Position numbers and translations under genes: made by a program. The notes under the pieces were generated by a model. That model was not told where the DNA came from, ran no database searches, and saw only the letters and a program-made list of their open reading frames with translations. A stretch of 52,718 bases of DNA from Acidobacteriota bacterium. Lineage in GTDB: Bacteria > Acidobacteriota > Terriglobia > Bryobacterales > Bryobacteraceae. This document shows positions 43,801-50,533 of this stretch, piece after piece (the first letter of the stretch is position 1; each line of letters opens with the position of its first letter). Where the stretch lies: NCBI GenBank assembly GCA_026393985.1, contig JAPKZB010000038.1, positions 1-52,718 on the forward strand, written 5' to 3'.

Positions 43801-44109
43801 CCGCAAATCTACGGTGCGCGTGATGCCTGTCTCGAGCGTGATGCCGGCCTGCACCGCGCGCTTGAAGCCGGCCTTTTCGACCGAGACCTCATAGCCACCG
43901 GGCAGCAGCGCCGGGAACAGATAGTTGCCCGCGTCGCCGGTAGTCGCCGCGGTCGTCACTCCAGTCTGAACATTCCTTGCCGTCACCCGCGCGCCGACGA
44001 CAACGGCACCGCTGTCGTCGCTCACCAGTCCCGCCAACCGGGACTGGGTCTGGGCGACCAGCAAGCCGGAGAACACACTGCCTACTACAAAAATCCATCG
44101 ACCGTTCAT
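40870..44109 (-). CDS. Oar-like TonB-dependent receptor
   Basis: 1079 residues. Leader MNGRWIFVVGSVFSGLLVAQ; carboxypeptidase-regulatory-like domain (LAGLVSDDSGAVVVGARVTA ... AGNYLFPALLPGGYEVSVEK); plug (TTVLNMPLESRRTAGLVRLL, WQLDGAVVQNMSLGV, EFKAEMSNFSAEFGRAGGGL); barrel ending LSMRFEF. In the plug, ELPLNGRN is replaced by NMPLESRRT. A Spy-like gene follows 100 bp downstream on the same strand and may be cotranscribed. It is the fourth receptor in the window, suggesting several substrates. The role of such receptors is uptake or anchoring of large ligands; the ligand here is unknown. Confidence 0.9.
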   Translation of the reverse strand: MNGRWIFVVGSVFSGLLVAQTQSRLAGLVSDDSGAVVVGARVTARNVQTGVTTAATTGDAGNYLFPALLPGGYEVSVEKAGFKRAVQAGITLETGITRTVDLRLSVGAVSETVEVKAQAALLESETSSVGQLIERTTVLNMPLESRRTAGLVRLLGAVTFTSETGGEQVPMFSMAGGRSQNQMWQLDGAVVQNMSLGVAQLQLNPPAESLQEFKAEMSNFSAEFGRAGGGLILMTTRSGTNQYHGAAYEFLRNQVLDTRTFFAPRKAPLRYNIFGGSFGGPIRKDRMFFFANYEGARRRDGVTVSGLIMPHAPERNGDFSNRRDVAVLDPVSAQPFPGNVIPASRIDPIARQLTALYPAANVASDLTRAPSANYTVNLSDKLTQDSLTTRIDHALGNNDRIFGRYNFIRAPQDIANAYPDRIADTRAGIRENQVQAALGSWMHNFTPVLLNEVRYAYSTRLAINRAAGAGSGFNGKIGLRGVDESAFPIIAVTGQSGFSVSPNERIQTPILTHHLVDNLTWIRGKHTLKTGFEMRYSLNKDEFSQSGGGSFTFNDRATRSGMAAFLLGWTSSAAQSKPDLLEARTDYYGVYVQDDWKVTKNLTFNLGLRWEIDTPRWERIDNRQSGFNGTAMNPVSGTPGVVTFSGRDGLGKYAHPFDRNNLAPRFGFAWKPAARTVVRGGYGINYLGSYFGAVVNTLSQGFGVNSSFTSPDGGLTPAFLFRSGLPAATREPIGPGWGAVRIGQAPRSAPDFIAQNHVNGYSQQVNLTMQRELAGNMLFEAAYLGNLGRKLGGAAVNINVIPLVNGRGPAVQSQTARLFPQFNAVNRLTPNWGSSTYHAMNLKVERRYANGFNLLANYTWSKFLDNIEGGNEFAGGEGNGYTHPELRSLDRSYSGNDIRHRFIGSSVYELPIGKGKPVDPGHPVWNAIVGGWSLGTIAEFFSGAPWGAIEQTNLTNTFAGSPRPNLTCEPRLAGGRTRGEALNQWFNTACFAGPAVGAFGNAARALGFGPGQVNVDLSVNKRWAIRERYGLLFRSDFYNLPNRPNFTVPAAVRGRGDFGRITSTRGTGRQIQLSMRFEF

Positions 44110-44255
44110 CGCGATACACTACCACACTCCGGATGCCGCCCGGGGCCGCTTGTCCAGGCGGTGACAGGCCATCACAAAAAATAACTCCTTTTTTTTGAAC
44201 ACCATAAAGAAACAGAGAAAACGATTACCCCACCCCGGCCAGCCAGACTCAGGGC

Positions 44256-45047
44256 ATGAGAATGACTCTTGGTCTGGTTCTGATCTCCACTCTGGGAACG
44301 CAGACGGCCGGAGCGCAAAAGGCAGATCGCGCGCAACTGGTCAAGGCCAACGCACAAGCGCTCAGTGCGCAGCGGGCCGGCGAGTTCGACGTGGCAGAGA
44401 GCCGGTGGCGTTTCGCCCTGCGCCTGGCGGCGCAGTTGCGGCCAGAGGAGCGAGATCCGGCGGACGAGGCCGTGTTGCATGGGAACATGGCCGCGCTGTA
44501 TGCGGAACAACAGGAGTTTTCTCAAGCCTGGGTGGAATGCGAGCGGGCACTCGCATTCCACCGGACGGCAGACTTGCTGAACGGAGCGGGCATTATTCTG
44601 CAAGGGCTCGACCGGTTACCGGAGGCCGAAGCGGCCTACGAAGAAGCGCTGCGCCAAATCCGGCCGGGGACGTTTGCAGCTGCCCGTACGCGGTTCAATC
44701 TCGCCACGCTGTGGGCGAGGCAGGGTCGCCACGCCGAGGCGCTCTCGGAGATGGAGGCCCATCTGCCGCTGCTTGAGGCCGACCCATTTGCGCACGCGAC
44801 GGCGCTTTGGCATGCTTCCATGCTCACGAGGCCGGAGCGAGCGCGGGGGATGCTGCTCCGGGCGCAGGAACGAATCGAACAGGCCGGAGCGGGCAACGTA
44901 TCCTTGCGGCGAATGATTCTCGAGGCGCGCGCGGAGCGGGAGACGGAAAAACGAATGGCGAGAAAACTGCGGGCGGAAGCCAACCGTCTACGGACACCGC
45001 CGAAGGCCGGGGTGTCCGTAGAACGGCTGCGGCGCGAACGTTACTGA
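44256..45047 (+). CDS. exported TPR-like protein
   Basis: 263 residues. Leader MRMTLGLVLISTLGTQTAGA, then TPR-like helical pairs: ALSAQRAGEFDVAESRWRFA, ADEAVLHGNMAALYAEQQEF SQA, DRLPEAEAAYEEALR, ARTRFNLATLWARQGRHAEA. The tail is highly charged (ERETEKRMARKLRAEANRLR) and probably a helix. TPR proteins act as scaffolds; no partner is clear. Divergent from the receptor gene, convergent with the Dabb-protein gene with a 7-bp overlap. The ribosome site is weak. Confidence 0.8.
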   Translation: MRMTLGLVLISTLGTQTAGAQKADRAQLVKANAQALSAQRAGEFDVAESRWRFALRLAAQLRPEERDPADEAVLHGNMAALYAEQQEFSQAWVECERALAFHRTADLLNGAGIILQGLDRLPEAEAAYEEALRQIRPGTFAAARTRFNLATLWARQGRHAEALSEMEAHLPLLEADPFAHATALWHASMLTRPERARGMLLRAQERIEQAGAGNVSLRRMILEARAERETEKRMARKLRAEANRLRTPPKAGVSVERLRRERY

Positions 45048-45481
45048 GGCAGGATGTCGTAGGTGGTGGTGCCGGCGACGCGAACCTTCTCGTAAGCGGC
45101 CATCCAGACCTTGTGATAGGGGTTGGCGGTGTAGGTCTTCAGCGACTCGGCTCCGCCTTCCATGGCGAAGCAGGCGCCGTAGGCGCGAACGACGCGGTTG
45201 GCCTTCGCCATCACGTCCTTCTCCCCACCGGTCAGCTTCTTGCGGGACTCGGCGTCGACGGTGAACTGCGCCAGGGGCGCGCGCAGCTTGCCGGCCCACA
45301 CCATCTTGATGACGGGAATGTTCTTGGGCAGCGCGTCGGTGGCGGCGTAGAACGCCTTCCAGTCGGCTTCGCTGGCCGTTTCAATCGGCGTGAACGCAAA
45401 GCAATGCATCATCGTCTTCTCGGCGGCCGCGGCGAGACCGGCGGTCATCGTCAGTGCGGCAAACAAGGTAAACAGTTTCAT
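45041..45481 (-). CDS. exported Dabb-family (stress-responsive A/B barrel) protein
   Basis: 146 residues. Signal peptide MKLFTLFAALTMTAGLAAA; GAGGAG at 9 nt supports the ATG at 45479-45481. The body reads HCFAFTPIETASEADWKAFY ... NIPVIKMVWAGKL ... CFAMEGGAESLKTYTANPYH KVW, the dimeric alpha/beta barrel Dabb pattern. Function in this family is uncertain; a sensing or small-molecule binding role is usual. Presence of a signal peptide is unusual but seen in acidobacterial homologues as I recall. Confidence 0.83.
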   Translation of the reverse strand: MKLFTLFAALTMTAGLAAAAEKTMMHCFAFTPIETASEADWKAFYAATDALPKNIPVIKMVWAGKLRAPLAQFTVDAESRKKLTGGEKDVMAKANRVVRAYGACFAMEGGAESLKTYTANPYHKVWMAAYEKVRVAGTTTYDILPQ

Positions 45482-45525
45482 AGGCGGATTCTCCTCGGGA
45501 TATCGTAGCAAGTTCCCGCGCCCGG

Positions 45526-46902
45526 CTAACGGGCTTTCGGAATCGCTTCGGCATTGGTGGCGGGCAGCCAACGCGCGAGCTTCTCTTTCACGGCCGACAG
45601 CTTGGGATCGGCCGCGAGGTTTTTCCATTCGAGCGGATCCTGCTGGTGGTCGTAGAGCTCCTCTTTGCCGTCCTCATAGCGGATGTAGCGCCACTCCTCG
45701 CTCCGCACCGAATGGTTGTTCCGGAAATAGGTGGTCACCGCCGGACGCTCCCACTTGGCTTTGGCGTCGGTAAGCAGCGGCCGCAGCGAGACGCCTTCCA
45801 ACTCCTGCCGCGCGGGCAAGCCGCACAGATCCACGAGTGTGGGGTAGACGTCCATCAGGCTGACGGTGCGAGCGCACCGGCTGCCCGGCTTGGTCACCCC
45901 CGGCGCGACGACCATCAGCACGTTGTGCGTGGCCTCCTCCCACAGGGAGAACTTGCGCCAGTGCAGCTTTTCACCGAGGTGCCAGCCGTGGTCGCTCCAG
46001 AGCACGATTACCGAGTTCTGCCGGAACGGGCTCTTTTCGTAGGCATCGAGAAGGCGACCCAACTGCGCATCGGCAAAGGCGATGCACGCCAGATAGGCCT
46101 GCACGGCCTGCTTCCACTGTCCGGCGCCGGTGATGAGCTTGTGGTCGCCGTCCGGCTTGGCGTACTTCCGGCCGATGGGCGGGACGTCGTCGAGATCGTC
46201 GCCGTTGATCTTTGGCAGCACGATCGAATCGAGCGGGAACAGATCGAAGTATTTCTGGGGCACGTACCAGGGCAGGTGCGGTTTATAGAGGCCACAGGCG
46301 AGAAAGAGCGGCTGGTCGCGCGGGGTGTTCATCTGCCCGATCACCCAATCGACCACCTGAAAATCGCCCATCGCTTCGTCCCGCTGAGCGAGCGGCGCCC
46401 AATCGAGATTGGCCGCGTTGAGCCCGTTCATCGATTCGCGCGGCGGCAGCGGGTCGACCGGCTTCTGCTTGGCCTTCGACGGATAGTAGTCGGCCCAACT
46501 GGCCGCATCGGGAAAGGAGTCGTGGTAAATTTTTCCCGAGCCCACCGCGCGGTAGCCATGAGCCGTGAAGTGTTGCGGCAGGGTAACGGCCTTGGCCAGC
46601 GCGGGCGAGTTCCGCCACGGCTGGTTATTGTCATAAACGCCGGAGGTGGACGGGCGCACCCCGGTCATGAGCGCGGCGCGGGAAGGGTTGCACAGCGGCG
46701 CGGCGCAGTGGGCGTTGGTGAAGAGCGTCCCCATGGCGGCGAGCCGGTCGAAGTTGGGCGTTCTGGCTTGGGGGTGGCCGCCCAGGCAGCCGATCCAATC
46801 GTTGAGGTCGTCGACGGCGATAAAGAGCACGTTGGGCTTGGCGGGAGCGGCGGCGGCCAGCGCGGCGGCGCCCAGGGAGGCAAGGAAGGCTCGTCTTTGC
46901 AT
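45526..46902 (-). CDS. exported sulfatase (cysteine-type)
   Basis: 458 residues. Leader MQRRAFLASLGAAALAAAAP. Alkaline-phosphatase-like fold: NVLFIAVDDLNDW with metal Asp pair (31, 32), CNPSRAALMTG with the catalytic cysteine 71 to be changed to formylglycine (C-x-P-S-R), KIYHDSFPDAASWADYYP, and VIVLWSDHGWHLGEK with the metal Asp and His. The layout resembles iduronate-2-sulfatase-like enzymes. Activation needs a formylglycine-generating enzyme; the FGE-like domain at 17525-19880 lacks the needed cysteines, so the maturase must lie elsewhere. Divergent from the ankyrin fusion with only 25 bp between starts. Confidence 0.9.
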   Translation of the reverse strand: MQRRAFLASLGAAALAAAAPAKPNVLFIAVDDLNDWIGCLGGHPQARTPNFDRLAAMGTLFTNAHCAAPLCNPSRAALMTGVRPSTSGVYDNNQPWRNSPALAKAVTLPQHFTAHGYRAVGSGKIYHDSFPDAASWADYYPSKAKQKPVDPLPPRESMNGLNAANLDWAPLAQRDEAMGDFQVVDWVIGQMNTPRDQPLFLACGLYKPHLPWYVPQKYFDLFPLDSIVLPKINGDDLDDVPPIGRKYAKPDGDHKLITGAGQWKQAVQAYLACIAFADAQLGRLLDAYEKSPFRQNSVIVLWSDHGWHLGEKLHWRKFSLWEEATHNVLMVVAPGVTKPGSRCARTVSLMDVYPTLVDLCGLPARQELEGVSLRPLLTDAKAKWERPAVTTYFRNNHSVRSEEWRYIRYEDGKEELYDHQQDPLEWKNLAADPKLSAVKEKLARWLPATNAEAIPKAR

Positions 46903-46927
46903 TGCAGCCCTGATAGGATAGCGCAGC
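46903..46927. promoter_or_regulatory. 25-bp gap between divergent starts, possible leaderless promoter
   Basis: Only 25 bp separate the two start codons. On the plus strand TAGGAT (46914-46919) could be a -10 box, putting the transcript start at or next to the ATG at 46928, which has no ribosome site (GCGCAGC precedes it). The sulfatase has AGGG at 5 nt. At least one promoter must extend into the neighbouring coding sequence. Confidence 0.4.
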
Positions 46928-48733
46928 ATGAGAACCCTTCTCGCCCTGTTCGCGCTGCCGCTCTTCGCCATCGATCCGTTCCTGCTCCTGCGCGAGGGCG
47001 ACGCGGCCACGATTGACGCCCGCGCCGCGAAAGCCGACGGGACGACGGCTCTGATGTACGCCGTGCTGACGGCCGACGCCGCGGCCGTGCGCAACCTGCT
47101 CGAACGCAACGCGGACGTCAACGCGGCCAACCGCGAAGGCTACACCGCGCTGCACTTCGCCGTCTTTGACGAGACCAAGACGGCGCTGCTGCTGGCCAAG
47201 GGCGCCAACGCCGGCGTGGCCGCCGTCAATGGCGTGACCCCGCTGCTCGTCGCCGCCGGCCGGCCCGGCGCCGCGGCTATCGTCCAGCAGCTGCTCGCCG
47301 CCGGCGCCGAACCCAACGCGGCCAACCGCGCGGGCATCACCCCGCTCGACCGGGCCGCGCAGGCCGGCGACGTAGCGACGCTCGAAGCGCTCTTCGCCGC
47401 CGGGGCCAAAGTCGCGCCCGGCAGCGCCGCGCTCTACCGCACCGTCAAGGTCAGCTGCCTGCCCTGCGCCGAACTGCTGCTGGCCAAAGGAGCCGCCGTC
47501 GACCAGCGCGGTGACCGCGGGGAGACCGCGCTGCACAACGCCGCCATCCGGCACCACGTCCCGCTACTGCAGCTGCTGCTCCGCCGCGGCGCCGAAGTGG
47601 ACCTGCGCGACAACCGCGGCTACACGGCGCTGGCGCGCGCGGCGATCTCGTTTGACCGCGACCCCGCCGCCGTCGCCCTGCTGCTGAAGGCCGGGGCCAA
47701 GGTGAACCAGGTGGAGGAGGACGGCCTCACACCGCTGACTCTCGCGCTGCGCTTTGACAACGGCCCCATCGCCGCAGCGCTGCGCGCGGCGGGCGGCAGC
47801 GGCGAGGCCGAAAAGCTCCCGGCGCCTTCCACGGCGCCGGCCAAGTCCGTCCGCGAGGCGCTCGACCGCGCCATCCCGCTGCTGCAGACCACCGGCCCGG
47901 CCGTCTGGAAGACGCGCGGCTGCACAAGCTGCCACAGCAACCATCAGCCGGCCGGCGCCATCGCCATCGCCAAAGAACATGGTATCGGCTTTGATGAAGC
48001 GGCGGCGCGACGGGAGCTGCGCGTGCTGGTGGCGATGGAAACCATTCGTACCGCGGCGATGCGTACGGGCTTCGTGGTCCCGGATATCACCGCCTACGTC
48101 CTCGACAGTCTCGCCAAGCAGCAGTATCCGGCCGACAAGCTCACCGATAGCGAGGTGCAGAACCTCGCGTTTCTCCAGGCGCCGGACGGTTCGCTCCGCA
48201 CCAACAACTACCGCATTCCGCAGCAGTACAGCAACATTGGCCTCACCGCCTACGCGGTCCGCGCCTTTACCGTCTACGCCATCCCGGGGCGCGCCGAAGA
48301 GTTCGCCAGCCGCGCCGGCCGCGCGCGCCGCTGGCTTGAGCGGCAGAAGCCCGTGGGCGTCGAGGAGCAGGCGCTGCGGCTGCTGGGCCTGCGCTGGGGG
48401 CAGGCACCTCCGGCGGTGATTCGCGCGGCGGCCGCTGATTTGCGCCAGGCGCAGCGCGAGGACGGCGGCTGGGCGCAGATGCCGTATCTGCCCACCGACG
48501 CCTACGCCACCGGCATCGCCCTGCAGGCTCTTGACGAAACGAACCCAAAGGCCATCGCCTATCTGCTACGAACCCAGTACCCGGACGGCTCCTGGTTCGT
48601 GCAGACGCGGGCGCACCCGCTGCAGCCGAAGATGGACAGCGGCTACCCGTTCGGTTACAACCAGTGGATCTCGGCGGCCGGCGCCAGTTGGGCCGTCGAA
48701 GCGCTGGCTAAAGCTGTTTCGCCGCAAAAATGA
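46928..48733 (+). CDS. ankyrin - c-type haem motif - terpenoid-cyclase-like toroid fusion
   Basis: 601 residues with a short leader (MRTLLALFALPLFAID). Residues 25-290 are ankyrin repeats (DGTTALMYAVLTADAAAV, REGYTALHFAVFDETKTALL, NGVTPLLVAAGR, RAGITPLDRAAQAGDV, DRGETALHNAAIRHHV, NRGYTALARAAISF, DGLTPLTLALRFDNG). A single haem-binding CTSCH (332-336) follows, then a toroid part to the end (FLQAPDGSLRTNNYRIPQQY, DLRQAQREDGGWAQMPYLP, YLLRTQYPDGSWFVQTRAHP), the fold of prenyltransferase/hopene cyclase proteins. The parts together suggest a periplasmic protein that binds haem and a partner or ligand; no reaction is apparent. The 3' end overlaps the convergent DinB gene by 26 bp. Confidence 0.87.
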   Translation: MRTLLALFALPLFAIDPFLLLREGDAATIDARAAKADGTTALMYAVLTADAAAVRNLLERNADVNAANREGYTALHFAVFDETKTALLLAKGANAGVAAVNGVTPLLVAAGRPGAAAIVQQLLAAGAEPNAANRAGITPLDRAAQAGDVATLEALFAAGAKVAPGSAALYRTVKVSCLPCAELLLAKGAAVDQRGDRGETALHNAAIRHHVPLLQLLLRRGAEVDLRDNRGYTALARAAISFDRDPAAVALLLKAGAKVNQVEEDGLTPLTLALRFDNGPIAAALRAAGGSGEAEKLPAPSTAPAKSVREALDRAIPLLQTTGPAVWKTRGCTSCHSNHQPAGAIAIAKEHGIGFDEAAARRELRVLVAMETIRTAAMRTGFVVPDITAYVLDSLAKQQYPADKLTDSEVQNLAFLQAPDGSLRTNNYRIPQQYSNIGLTAYAVRAFTVYAIPGRAEEFASRAGRARRWLERQKPVGVEEQALRLLGLRWGQAPPAVIRAAAADLRQAQREDGGWAQMPYLPTDAYATGIALQALDETNPKAIAYLLRTQYPDGSWFVQTRAHPLQPKMDSGYPFGYNQWISAAGASWAVEALAKAVSPQK

Positions 48734-49166
48734 TCTGGCCGGTGTGCTGCTGGAAGTGGCCGACAATCTGGTAGATGAGTTCGAGCACGGTGGTGACTCC
48801 GGCGGGCACGGTAAGTCCCGCCGGGGCCGCCTCGGTGAGGCGCGCGGGCGGCAGCGCGGCCAGAATGGCCACGGCCTCGCCAACGGTCGAACGGAGCAGG
48901 CCAGCGAGGTCGTCATGGCCGCGCGAGGAGAACTCGGCCGCGCGGTCGCGGACGTTGGGCTGGCCGCCGAGGCCATGGCCGATGTAGTAGCGCACGTTGC
49001 CGCACAAGTGGAGCACCAGGTTGCCCACCGAGTTAGCTTCCGCCCCGCTCTTGTGCCAGAGGCTGTCCGGAGCGAACAGCGGGAGCCGGTCCTGAATCAT
49101 CCGCTCCATCTGTTCGAGCTTGCGGACGGAATGGCCCAGGAAGAGTGCTTCCACCGATTGGGTCAT
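48708..49166 (-). CDS. DinB-family protein (DUF1572-like)
   Basis: 152 residues, a four-helix DinB fold: FLGHSVRKLEQMERMIQDRL, SVGNLVLHLCGNVRYYIGHG, and LIYQIVGHFQQHTGQIIFAA, with histidines at positions of the family metal triad (H53 in LVLHL, H137 in VGHF and H141 in QQHTG). Such proteins act as thiol-dependent transferases or damage-linked enzymes, often unassigned. Its ATG overlaps the stop of the DUF1501 gene (ATGA), so it is part of that transcript. Confidence 0.85.
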   Translation of the reverse strand: MTQSVEALFLGHSVRKLEQMERMIQDRLPLFAPDSLWHKSGAEANSVGNLVLHLCGNVRYYIGHGLGGQPNVRDRAAEFSSRGHDDLAGLLRSTVGEAVAILAALPPARLTEAAPAGLTVPAGVTTVLELIYQIVGHFQQHTGQIIFAAKQL

Positions 49167-50530
49167 GCCAGAATCCCCTTGACCACTTCGCCGCTGATGC
49201 CCGTGAGCCGCACGTCGAGGCCCTGATACTTCACCGTCAGCCGCAGGTGGTTGATGCCGAGCAGATGGAGCATCGTCGCGTGGAGATCGTGCACGCTGAC
49301 CGGGTTGTCGACCGCTGCGTAGCCGAGTTCGTCGGTCGCGCCGTAGACCGTTCCCGGCTTGATGCCGCCGCCGGCCAGGAGATACGAGAAGCCTTTGATG
49401 TGATGATCGCGGCCGTCGCCGCCCTGCGACATCGGGGTGCGGCCGAACTCCCCGCCCCAGATGACGAGTGTATCGTCGAGCATGCCCCGCTGCTTGAGAT
49501 CCTTGATCAGCGCCGCGGTGGGACGGTCGACTTCGTCGGTCTTGTGGCCGACGCCTTCTTTGATCTTGTTGTGATGGTCCCAATCACGGTGATAGAGCTG
49601 AATAAAGCGCACGCCGCGTTCGGCCAGGCGCCGGGCGAGCAGGCAGTTCGAGGCGAACGAGCCGTCACCGGGCTTGGCGCCGTAGGCTTCCAGCACGCTG
49701 GCGGGCTCCGAGCCGAAGTCCATCAGACCGGGGACGCTTGACTGCATGCGGAACGCCATTTCGTATTGGGCGATGCGGGTCTGCACCTCGGGATCGCCGA
49801 GCGACTGCTGCTCGAGGCGCTGCAGGGCCGTGATCGCTTCGACGGAGTGCTGCTGCAGCCTGGCGTTCATCCCGGGCGGATTGTCGATGTAGAGCACCGG
49901 GTCGCCGACCGACTGGAACTTGACGCCCTGGAACTTCGAAGGCAGCATGCCGGCCGACCACTGCCGCGCGGCGATGGGCTGGGCCTGGCCGCCGCGGCCG
50001 TTCGAGACAAGCACGACGTAGCCCGGCAGGTCCTTGGCCTCCGTGCCGAGACCGTAGACCGCCCAGGAGCCCATCGACGGGCGGCCGGCGAGAATGGAGC
50101 CCGTGTTCATGAGCGTGTGGGCCGGATCGTGGTTGATCTGTTCGGTCCACAGGGAGCGGACCAGGCACAGATCGTCGATGATGCCGCCGATGTGCGGCAG
50201 CCGGGCGGAGATCTCAACCCCGGACTGCCCGTAGCGCTGGAAAGGGTGCTGCGGGCCGAAGCAGAGCAGCGGCTTGCCCTGGAGCTGAGCGATCTGCTGG
50301 CCCTTGGTGAAGCTTTCGGGCATGCCCTGGCCGTGCATGGCGGCGAGTTTGGGCTTGGGGTCGAAGAGTTCGAGGTGGGAGGGCCCGCCGGCCTGATAGA
50401 GAAAGATGACGCGTTTGGCGCGGGCCGGATGGTGCAGGCCAGGGCCGGCGCCCAGCATCGATTGCAGCGCGGTGAGTCCGAAGCCGGCGGAGGTGCGCCC
50501 GAGAAAGGCGCGGCGGTGTAAAGGGGTCAT
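49163..50530 (-). CDS. Tat-exported DUF1501 protein
   Basis: 455 residues. Leader HRRAFLGRTSAGFGLTALQS is twin-arginine. The DUF1501 alkaline-phosphatase-like core includes RVIFLYQAGGPSHLELFDPK, PAHTLMNTGSILAGRPSMG, WGGEFGRTPMSQGGDGRDHH and GATDELGYAAVDNPVSVHDL. In planctomycetes and acidobacteria this family is paired with DUF1549/DUF1553 cytochromes, as here: the stop of the upstream partner and this start are 3 bp apart. Polysaccharide or sulfated-glycan use has been suggested, but the reaction is not known. Confidence 0.92.
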   Translation of the reverse strand: MTPLHRRAFLGRTSAGFGLTALQSMLGAGPGLHHPARAKRVIFLYQAGGPSHLELFDPKPKLAAMHGQGMPESFTKGQQIAQLQGKPLLCFGPQHPFQRYGQSGVEISARLPHIGGIIDDLCLVRSLWTEQINHDPAHTLMNTGSILAGRPSMGSWAVYGLGTEAKDLPGYVVLVSNGRGGQAQPIAARQWSAGMLPSKFQGVKFQSVGDPVLYIDNPPGMNARLQQHSVEAITALQRLEQQSLGDPEVQTRIAQYEMAFRMQSSVPGLMDFGSEPASVLEAYGAKPGDGSFASNCLLARRLAERGVRFIQLYHRDWDHHNKIKEGVGHKTDEVDRPTAALIKDLKQRGMLDDTLVIWGGEFGRTPMSQGGDGRDHHIKGFSYLLAGGGIKPGTVYGATDELGYAAVDNPVSVHDLHATMLHLLGINHLRLTVKYQGLDVRLTGISGEVVKGILA

Positions 50531-50533
50531 GGA

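Noticed and set aside
45646-47016. Plus-strand frame of 456 codons opposite the sulfatase
   Set aside because: Shadow of the sulfatase, and it would overlap the start of the ankyrin gene.
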